From: Eubacteriales bacterium
GTDB lineage: Bacteria; Bacillota; Clostridia; Lachnospirales; Lachnospiraceae
Length of the DNA: 32,760 bases
NCBI GenBank assembly: GCA_030536755.1
Contig: JAUNPJ010000045.1
Coordinates: forward strand, 1-32,760
Direction: 5' to 3'
Position 1 is the first letter of the stretch, and each line of letters starts with the position of its first letter. The notes beneath the pieces are model-generated. The model had not been told where the DNA came from, did no database searches, and saw only the letters and a program-made list of their open reading frames with translations. This document shows positions 26,757 to 32,760 of this stretch, piece by piece. The position numbers and the translations under genes are program-made.

Positions 26757-27635
26757 TTAGATTCCAGCCAGTTTAAGAAGATCCGGTACTTTGGACTCCC
26801 ATCCAAGTGCCATGATATGTACACCCTGGCAGTAAGGTTTACACTCTTTGATGATACGAGCAGCAATCTCAACACCTGTGATACCTGCTTTTGTTTTCTC
26901 TTTATCTGCCTGCAGTTCCTGGATCATTTCATCCGGTACATGGATACCAGCAACGTTAGCGTTCATGAATTTAGCCATTCCAGCAGACTTCGGAATTACG
27001 ATACCAAGCTGTACAGGTTTTCCGAACTGGCTTGCTTTTTCCATGAATTTGATAAATTTCTCTGGCTCATAAACAGCCTGTGTCTGGAAATAATCAGCAC
27101 CAGCTTTTACTTTGCGCTCCATTTTTGCGAGCTGTACATCTACAGAATCGCTGCAAGGAGATACTACAGCACCCTTTGCAAATTTCGGAGGCTCGCCAAC
27201 CAGTTTGTTTCCGCCAAGGTCTACGCCCTCTTCCAACAGTTTTACTGTGTGAAGTAAGGAAACGGAATCCAAGTCGAATACCGGTTTTGCCTGTGGATGA
27301 TCTCCTAATTTGGTATGGTCACCTGTTAATACTAACAGGTTCTCAATTCCTAACATAGCTGCACTTAACAGATCAGACTGCAGTGCGATACGGTTTCTGT
27401 CACGACAGGTCAGCTGGTAAATAGGTGTCAGACCTTCGTCCTTCAGAGCTTTACAGGTTGCCAGAGAACCAAGACGCATAACTGAGGACTGATTATCTGT
27501 TACGTTAACTGCCGTAATATCACTTAAATAAGTCTTAGCTTCTTCAAGCAAATGTTCAATATGAATTCCTTTTGGTGGTCCTACTTCCGCCGAAACTACA
27601 AATTCACCACGCTCAAATAACTCAGTAATTTTCAT
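26757..27635 (-). CDS. metF: 5,10-Methylenetetrahydrofolate reductase, MetF subunit
   Basis: Reduces methylene-THF to methyl-THF, a step of the Wood-Ljungdahl methyl branch and of methionine synthesis. The 292-residue TIM-barrel flavoprotein starts MKITELFERGEFVVSAEVGPPKG with the first glycine/proline region, and has NVTDNQSS, QLTCRDRNR, LTGDHTKLGDHP for FAD contact, and FQTQAVYEPEKF. It follows metV by 92 bases with no terminator between. With MetV and the RnfC fusion upstream this matches the multi-subunit MTHFR of acetogens rather than a lone methionine enzyme. Confidence 0.94.
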   Translation of the reverse strand: MKITELFERGEFVVSAEVGPPKGIHIEHLLEEAKTYLSDITAVNVTDNQSSVMRLGSLATCKALKDEGLTPIYQLTCRDRNRIALQSDLLSAAMLGIENLLVLTGDHTKLGDHPQAKPVFDLDSVSLLHTVKLLEEGVDLGGNKLVGEPPKFAKGAVVSPCSDSVDVQLAKMERKVKAGADYFQTQAVYEPEKFIKFMEKASQFGKPVQLGIVIPKSAGMAKFMNANVAGIHVPDEMIQELQADKEKTKAGITGVEIAARIIKECKPYCQGVHIMALGWESKVPDLLKLAGI

Positions 27636-27727
27636 TCTACATTGCTCCTAATCATTATAAATTTGCATCCGTTCAGCAATTCGCATTTTTCGTATGCCAA
27701 ACAGCCGCATAAATTCCAACAGTTTCC

Positions 27728-28351
27728 TTATTTAGACACTTCATCATCAGTTGCGTAATTACGCACCTGTGTCGGGCATTCTAATGCATCGAGACGTCCA
27801 AGCTTCTCAAGACGTCTGTAAATGCGCTCCCAGCCACATTCCATATTGCCGTCAACTTCACATTTGCCGTCCTTAGAACCGCCGCACTGTCCGTTGACAA
27901 GACTCTTGGAACAAGCTGTAATCGGGCAAATACCGCCTGTCAGGTTCAGATAGCACTCACCGCACTGGTCACATTTATACTCTAACGGTGTTACGCCCTG
28001 GAATCCCGGCAATGGGTAAGTATCGCATGCTGCGCATACTTTTTTGCCTTCCAAATACTCGGCAACTGTCTGTACTCCAACGCCGCAAGATAATACTAAT
28101 ACTACATCAGCTTCTTCAATCTTGCTCATATGTTTCTGGAGACGTAATTTCATATTTTCCGGATTACAAACATAATCCGTTGTAATAGCTCCTGTCAATC
28201 TTCCGTCAGCAGCTAATTCCTTCTGGAGTTCTACAGCCTCGTTTTCCGGAAAATGAACTTCTTTGCATCCCTGGCAGTTAATGATGAAAACTTTCTTTCC
28301 GTCCACCAGTGATACGATAGTTTCCTTTGCTTTTAACTGGGTAATTAACAT
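27728..28351 (-). CDS. metV: Methylenetetrahydrofolate reductase zinc/FeS subunit MetV
   Basis: A partner subunit of MetF in acetogens. The 207 residues contain cysteine-rich motifs: INCQGCKEV near the N terminus, SCGVGVQTVAEY, and a C-terminal block with CDQCGECYLN, GICPITACSKSLVNGQCGG cut to its core (CPITACS), and KCEVDGN. Family members bind metal clusters or zinc here. AGGGGGA lies nine bases before the ATG, just after the stop of the RnfC fusion, one base apart. The N-terminal third of the upstream protein is a clear paralogue, so two MetV copies are made from one transcript. Confidence 0.88.
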   Translation of the reverse strand: MLITQLKAKETIVSLVDGKKVFIINCQGCKEVHFPENEAVELQKELAADGRLTGAITTDYVCNPENMKLRLQKHMSKIEEADVVLVLSCGVGVQTVAEYLEGKKVCAACDTYPLPGFQGVTPLEYKCDQCGECYLNLTGGICPITACSKSLVNGQCGGSKDGKCEVDGNMECGWERIYRRLEKLGRLDALECPTQVRNYATDDEVSK

Positions 28352-28352
28352 A

Positions 28353-30314
28353 TCACTTCATCCCCCTTACTGCAGCTTTTCCGGCTTTAATCTTGGTTAC
28401 TAACGGAATCTTAGATGAACAGATGTACTCGCAGCAGCGGCACTCGATACAATCCATAACGTTCATATCCTTGCAGCCCTGCCAATCCTCGGTATCCGCA
28501 AATTTTGAGAAATACAGAGGTGAAAGTTCCATAGGACAGACATCCACGCAACGACCGCACTTGATACATTCCTGAGTCACTGTCTCGTCTGTATCAATCG
28601 CAATAATTCCGTTGGAACCTTTCATGATCGGTACATTTAAATCATTCAGTACAAATCCCATCATTGGTCCACCTGCTTTGTATAAAACATCATCAGATGT
28701 CACACCGCCACAGTAGTCAATCAATTCTTTTACATTTGTACCAATCTTAACAATAAAGTTACCAGGCTTCTTGATCAGCTCGCCAGTTACGGTAGTCACA
28801 CGCTCAACAAGCGGCATACCTTTCTGGATTGCATCGGAGATAGCCTTTGTTGTACTGATGTTGCTGACAACACAACCTACATCTGCAGGAAGTCCGCCGC
28901 GAGGAACTTTTCTTCCCATGACATGTTTGATCAGCATCTTCTCAGCACCCTGTGGGTATTTTGTCTTCACTACTACAACTTCAATCTTGTCGCAGTCAGC
29001 AGTTTTTGCCTGCATCAGTTCAATAGCATCCGGTTTATTATCTTCAATTACGATCAGACCTTTTTCAGCGTTAACTGTTTTGATAATTGCTTTGAGACCG
29101 AAAACTACATCATCTGCAAACTCCAGAAGCACTCTGTGGTCTGCTGTCAGAAGCGGCTCACACTCACAACCATTCAATAAAATGGTATCAATTGGTTTCG
29201 GTGGTTTTAATTTTACAGATGTCGGGAATCCGGCACCTCCCATACCAACGATTCCTGCATCACGGATAATCTCAACGATCTCATCCGGTGTCAGGCTGTC
29301 AAGATCCTTATGCGGTTTGACAGATTCGTGCAGAGTATTTTTTCCATCCGACTGGATGACAATGGCCATACACTCGCCTCTTGTTGCATGAGGACGAGAC
29401 TCAATTGCGGTTACGGTACCGCTGACGCTGGAGTGAACCGGTGCACTGATAAATCCAGCTGATTCAGCAATCAACTGACCTACCTGAACCGTATCACCTA
29501 CCTGCACAACAGGATTTGCCGGAGCGCCTGCATGCATGGATAACGGAATTGCTACTTCCTTAGGATCCGGGAATTTCTCCAGAGCAATATGTTCTGTAAA
29601 CTCTTTGCGCTCTGATGGATGGATACCGCCGTAGTATCCGTTCAGTCTGTCTTCACGGATTGCTTTTACATATTCATTGACAAATTTGTAATCAACCTTA
29701 GAGTAATCACGCACCTGAATCGGCTGATCCAAAAATTCTTCCACACGACCCTGTTTTTCCAGTCTTTTATGTATTTTTTCCCAGGCACAGTCTTTGTTGC
29801 CGTCTACTTCACATTTTCCGTCCTTTGCGCCGCCGCACTGTCCGTTAACGAGGCTCTTTGAGCAGTCAACGATCGGACAGATTCCGCCTGTGATGTTCAG
29901 GAAACATTGTGCACATGCGTCACAACTCTTCTTTGTCAGAGCCATGCCATGATGTCCTCTGTAATTAAGAGAATTACTTGCTGCATATACAGAAATGTCT
30001 GCCATATCTGCAACAGTCTGGATTCCCAAACCACAAGAGATCACAAAAATATTTTCCGTACCTTCTGGGATCATCTCCTGGAATTTTCTTTCGGTCTGAA
30101 CTTTGTTACACAAAAAATCAACCTTTGCACTACCGGTGATTGTTTTGCCCTGTTCAGCTACGATTTTTTCGAACTCAGCACAATCTGGTTCATCAATGGT
30201 TTCAAATTCTTTGAAGCACTTGTTACAAGCAACGATAAACAAATTGTCCTTTCCGGCCAGTAATGACACAAGTTCATCGTTATCTTTCAACTTATACTTA
30301 GTATAGTTCTCCAA
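28353..30314 (-). CDS. MetV-RnfC fusion: electron-input subunit of methylene-THF reductase
   Basis: A 653-residue two-part protein. Residues about 1-205 are a MetV domain very like the neighbouring MetV (SCGLGIQTVA, CDACAQCFLN, CPIVDCS, KCEVDGN). Residues about 225-653 are RnfC/RnfC2-like: a barrel-sandwich segment near 255-320, the flavin/NADH-binding GMGGAGFPT (357-365), an SLBB region, and two [4Fe-4S] motifs (C583/586/589/593 and C622/625/628/632). In acetogens such as Acetobacterium a separate RnfC2 joins MetV and MetF to take electrons from NADH. The start is a TTG (30312-30314) after GGAAGGTG. It heads the metV-metF transcript. Confidence 0.88.
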   Translation of the reverse strand: MENYTKYKLKDNDELVSLLAGKDNLFIVACNKCFKEFETIDEPDCAEFEKIVAEQGKTITGSAKVDFLCNKVQTERKFQEMIPEGTENIFVISCGLGIQTVADMADISVYAASNSLNYRGHHGMALTKKSCDACAQCFLNITGGICPIVDCSKSLVNGQCGGAKDGKCEVDGNKDCAWEKIHKRLEKQGRVEEFLDQPIQVRDYSKVDYKFVNEYVKAIREDRLNGYYGGIHPSERKEFTEHIALEKFPDPKEVAIPLSMHAGAPANPVVQVGDTVQVGQLIAESAGFISAPVHSSVSGTVTAIESRPHATRGECMAIVIQSDGKNTLHESVKPHKDLDSLTPDEIVEIIRDAGIVGMGGAGFPTSVKLKPPKPIDTILLNGCECEPLLTADHRVLLEFADDVVFGLKAIIKTVNAEKGLIVIEDNKPDAIELMQAKTADCDKIEVVVVKTKYPQGAEKMLIKHVMGRKVPRGGLPADVGCVVSNISTTKAISDAIQKGMPLVERVTTVTGELIKKPGNFIVKIGTNVKELIDYCGGVTSDDVLYKAGGPMMGFVLNDLNVPIMKGSNGIIAIDTDETVTQECIKCGRCVDVCPMELSPLYFSKFADTEDWQGCKDMNVMDCIECRCCEYICSSKIPLVTKIKAGKAAVRGMK

Positions 30315-30587
30315 TTGCTCACCTTCCTTATGAAATTGATTTAGAAACCTTATTCTTATCCGCCTTTGTTATTTTTTTCACCCTCTGCACATTTTTACGA
30401 AAAAAACAACGCGCAAATAACTTAGGTCTGCAATTAATACATAATTTAGTATAACACACAATATCAATATTATCTAGTCCAAAGATGTTTTTTTTACAAA
30501 AAACATACATTTTGCACAATTCCATAACACACATGATAATTAATTAACAATCTTGTATCATTGTTTTTCTGCATTTTTCGCCACCCA
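30315..30587. other. Upstream region of the MetV-RnfC operon
   Basis: AT-rich and without a gene I can support. On the minus strand TATACT (30448-30453) and GATAAT (30469-30474) are possible -10 elements, but neither has a good -35 at normal spacing. A weak AT hairpin (ATGTTTTTT ... AAAAAACAT) lies near 30485-30509. Confidence 0.4.
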
Positions 30588-30605
30588 CCCCATTTCAAAT
30601 GGGGG
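30588..30605. repeat. Palindromic repeat, copy 1 (CCCCATTTCAAATGGGGG)
   Basis: An 8-1-8 perfect palindrome ten bases after the stop of the second AAA-ATPase gene. The identical 18-base motif recurs at 32717-32734 on the other side of the gene. It is REP-like; no T run follows in the gene's direction, so a terminator role is doubtful. Confidence 0.7.
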
Positions 30606-30614
30606 ATATCGATT

Positions 30615-32306
30615 CTAATCTTTTTCCATTGCCACCATACACTCTTTTTCACAGAATGCCATTCCGTACTTTATGATCTTTTTCATTCCCCTGCGTTTCA
30701 GTCCAACCGCATATTTCCGTTCTTCAATCTGTGTAAGAGCCTCCGCGCAGGCATTGTCCAACCTGCCATTCTCTGCATATTTCAATTCAATGACAATTCC
30801 TACCTTATCCGGGGTACAGACGGAAATATCACTGTATCCCTCCCCCAGCTCTGCATTGGACTGAATCAACCAGTCCCCACGGCTTTGCAGGAGGCCTAAG
30901 ACCATGCCATGATAAAAATTTTCCTTCATGTTTTTTCTTACTGCGGTATCACGGACGCTTATAGAGTTCCACAGGTAGTCATGCATCATTTCTTCAATCA
31001 GCCCCGCATCGCCATTTGGGAATGCCTTACAAAACCTTTCTATCTTTGATAAGTCGGCTCTGGAAGTCCCTTTAAACCAGTCTCTGACCAGGTCAATAAA
31101 AAGCTTCCTGATTTCTTTGTTAGGAATTGCCAACGCCAACTCGTCCCCGGATGCCCGCCCCCTCTGGGTCAGATAACCAGTAGAAAAGAGTACGCTCCAA
31201 AGATTATCAATAGAGTCATCCATCTCTTTATATGTGAGTTCCTGCTTCACAGACTTGACGATAGATTCTCCATCTAAAAGACGCTCGATTTCATCCTTCG
31301 TGCTTTTATCTGCCTTACCGATAAAACGCTGCACCATACCGTTCCCGCTCGTATTCGCCCAGTAGTTTTTTGGCTGTGCCTGAGCATCCGCCAGCAGCTC
31401 ATCACAGTAATTGATTACGTCCCATGGACAGTACACAGATGTCCTGCCAAAGAGATATCCGTCATACCAGTTCCGGATTACCTCCTTAAAAGAAAAAAGT
31501 CCATAGAACTTAAGTATTTCATCTACATCCGCATCCGTAAAGCCAAAGTACTCATCATATCTGGCATCCGTAATGGTATGAACCTTCAGATTATTCAGCC
31601 CTGTAAAGATACTTTCCTTGGAAATTCGGAGACATCCTGTAAGGACGGCAAACTGCAAATAGTCATTTGTTTTTAAAACATTGCTGAACAGGCCACGGAT
31701 AAGAGCAACCATCTCATCATAGTAGCCTGCCTGAAATGCCTTATCCAATGGGACATCATACTCATCAATCAGTAATATCACCTTCCGGCCATAATGCTTC
31801 GCCAGAAGCTGGGATAAAGTACGAAGGCTGTCCACCAGCATTTCGTCAGCCATCGTAAACTTTCCGGCTTCCACACAGACCAGAGCACTATACATTTCCT
31901 TTTCGCCAGGAAGCAGTTCATCGCTCTTTAACAGGCAGTAAAACCGGAGTGCTTCATTTCCGATTACTCTGCGCAGTGCCGCACAAGCCTCCTGATAATT
32001 GCGGCCATCTACACTTTTAAGGCTGATGGAAACAACTGGGAACTTCCCCATATAATTTTCACACAGCTCCTTCTCCTGGGAAATTTTCAGCCCGTCAAAC
32101 AATGTTTTATCGCAGCCAATTTCAAAAAAGCACTTCAGCATACTCATATTAAGCGACTTTCCGAAACGCCTGGGGCGGGTAAATAGATTCACTTCCCCCC
32201 AGTTTTGTAAAAGTTCTGCAATGAACATGGTTTTATCCACATAGTAAAAATTATTTGTCCTGATTTTTTCAAATCCATCAATCCCAATCGGAAGCTTTCT
32301 ACCCAT
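30615..32306 (-). CDS. AAA-ATPase-like protein with PD-(D/E)XK nuclease domain (second, divergent copy)
   Basis: A 563-residue member of the AAA-ATPase-like plus PDDEXK group common in gut Firmicutes and Bacteroidetes, with no settled role. The start MGRKLPIGIDGFEKI (ATG 32304-32306) is preceded by AAAGGAG at ten bases and fits the family N terminus; a longer in-frame start nine codons earlier is less likely. Walker A is the typical FTRPRRFGKS (Lys50), Walker B is LLIDEYD (Asp181, Glu182). The nuclease motif is YSDIS (Asp493) with IELKY (Glu507, Lys509). It belongs to a different subgroup from the gene at 24161. It is single, between two copies of an 18-base palindrome, beside a CRISPR remnant. 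Confidence 0.88.
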   Translation of the reverse strand: MGRKLPIGIDGFEKIRTNNFYYVDKTMFIAELLQNWGEVNLFTRPRRFGKSLNMSMLKCFFEIGCDKTLFDGLKISQEKELCENYMGKFPVVSISLKSVDGRNYQEACAALRRVIGNEALRFYCLLKSDELLPGEKEMYSALVCVEAGKFTMADEMLVDSLRTLSQLLAKHYGRKVILLIDEYDVPLDKAFQAGYYDEMVALIRGLFSNVLKTNDYLQFAVLTGCLRISKESIFTGLNNLKVHTITDARYDEYFGFTDADVDEILKFYGLFSFKEVIRNWYDGYLFGRTSVYCPWDVINYCDELLADAQAQPKNYWANTSGNGMVQRFIGKADKSTKDEIERLLDGESIVKSVKQELTYKEMDDSIDNLWSVLFSTGYLTQRGRASGDELALAIPNKEIRKLFIDLVRDWFKGTSRADLSKIERFCKAFPNGDAGLIEEMMHDYLWNSISVRDTAVRKNMKENFYHGMVLGLLQSRGDWLIQSNAELGEGYSDISVCTPDKVGIVIELKYAENGRLDNACAEALTQIEERKYAVGLKRRGMKKIIKYGMAFCEKECMVAMEKD

Positions 32307-32362
32307 CTTCAACCAGCTCCTTTCCGGCATCACAGCAAAATAACATCTGATTCTTTTTGGTC

Positions 32363-32391
32363 ATTTTATCACGAATATCTTTGTGAAGCAA
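32363..32391 (-). promoter_or_regulatory. Candidate promoter of the second AAA-ATPase gene
   Basis: On the minus strand TTGCTT (32386-32391) and TAAAAT (32363-32368) are 17 bases apart, about 57 bases upstream of the chosen start codon. Confidence 0.45.
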
Positions 32392-32567
32392 GAAAACGCC
32401 ATCGCTTGATTCCCGAAACAAACCTTACATAGCAATCGTTCGCTCTTCTATCCTTATTCTGAAAATCCCAGAAGCTTTTATTTCTATGCTTTTAATTCTT
32501 TTAAAGCCTTTAGCTGCCCTTTTGCAGTCTGAATTCATGTGTTTGCCGTGCGCTTATCAAAATGTCA
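32392..32567. other. Intergenic stretch between ATPase gene and CRISPR remnant
   Basis: No gene, RNA or strong signal is visible. No leader-like or cas sequence is recognisable here; if the array reads on the minus strand this is its leader-distal side. Confidence 0.4.
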
Positions 32568-32707
32568 CGTTCAATTCACGCCCCTGCGAGAGGGGCTTCA
32601 GGTACATACACATGCATGTCACTGACCAGAGTCGATTTCAATTCACGCCCCTGCGAGAGGGGCTTCGGTAGGCTTTCCTTACTGCCATGCGCTGAGCGGT
32701 ATTTCAA
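32568..32707 (-). CRISPR. Two-repeat CRISPR remnant, type I-C-like repeat
   Basis: A 30-base unit (TTCAATTCACGCCCCTGCGA then GAGGGGCTTC) occurs identically at 32570-32599 and 32637-32666. Counting the full 32-base repeat at 32635-32666, the single spacer is 35 bases. On the minus strand the repeat ends GTGAATTGAAAT and contains a GCCCCT/AGGGGC hairpin, matching the form of type I-C repeats. The copy at 32568 has a degenerate 3' end, as last repeats often do. A third repeat would start at 32701, where ATTTCAA is present before the match stops. No cas genes are in the window. Confidence 0.65.
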
Positions 32708-32713
32708 GTTACC

Positions 32714-32736
32714 AACCCCCATTTCAAATGGGGGTT
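32714..32736. repeat. Palindromic repeat, copy 2 (CCCCCATTTCAAATGGGGG core)
   Basis: An 11-1-11 perfect palindrome that contains the same 18 bases as the copy at 30588-30605. It begins a few bases into the position expected for the third CRISPR repeat, as if it had interrupted the array. Another short GCCC/GGGC hairpin follows near 32744-32756. Confidence 0.7.
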
Positions 32737-32760
32737 TAATCTTAGCCCCTCCAGGGCATT

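Noticed and set aside
30328-30534. A 68-codon minus-strand frame upstream of the MetV-RnfC gene
   Set aside because: It lies in the AT-rich promoter region, is rich in Cys and Lys without pattern, and has no ribosome-binding site.
32486-32671. A 61-codon plus-strand frame near the right edge
   Set aside because: It crosses both CRISPR repeats, so its sequence is set by the repeats and not by coding.

Overview
The window looks like a chromosomal segment of a low-to-mid GC Firmicute of the family Lachnospiraceae, most likely a Blautia-like acetogen. This assignment is an inference from gene content. The supporting genes are a methylene-tetrahydrofolate reductase set (MetF, MetV and a MetV-RnfC fusion) as used in the Wood-Ljungdahl pathway, meso-diaminopimelate dehydrogenase with a DAP-type MurE, and the clostridial gene order murE-priA-def-fmt-zinc protease-rsmB-rlmN-stp-prkC-rsgA-rpe-thiN. 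Almost every gene is on the minus strand; only ddh is on the plus strand.

Layout. 1-366 holds a ~245 bp imperfect palindrome followed by an intrinsic terminator. 367-13651 is a tightly packed minus-strand housekeeping operon (overlaps or gaps of about 35 bases or less): peptidoglycan precursor synthesis (murE), replication restart (priA), initiator-Met formylation and deformylation (fmt, def), a membrane zinc protease, two rRNA methyltransferases, the PASTA kinase/PP2C phosphatase pair, a ribosome-assembly GTPase, ribulose-phosphate epimerase and thiamine pyrophosphokinase. Just upstream (13678-15471) is an exported CHAP-domain protein with two fibronectin type III domains, with its own candidate promoter.

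15809-22903 is a polyamine operon: speA, a speE homologue, carboxynorspermidine synthase, nspC, aguA, aguB, closed by a terminator. Together they can take arginine to agmatine, putrescine and a carboxyspermidine/spermidine branch. The operon starts at a near-consensus promoter and has a ~275 nt leader with an intrinsic terminator before speA, so attenuation is likely. ddh diverges from it.

24033-26588 contains an AAA-ATPase/PD-(D/E)XK gene lying between an intact rubrerythrin gene and a 103 bp duplicate of the rubrerythrin 3' end with its terminator. 26704-30314 is the one-carbon module: a MetV-RnfC fusion (TTG start), metV, metF and a terminator. 30588-32760 is accessory DNA: a second AAA-ATPase/PD-(D/E)XK gene between two copies of an 18-nt palindromic motif, next to a two-repeat CRISPR remnant of type I-C appearance with no cas genes in view.

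Most promising for follow-up: the repeat-flanked ATPase/nuclease genes, the orphan CRISPR remnant, the speA leader attenuator, the SpeE homologue without SpeD, the MetV-RnfC fusion and the long palindrome at the left edge.
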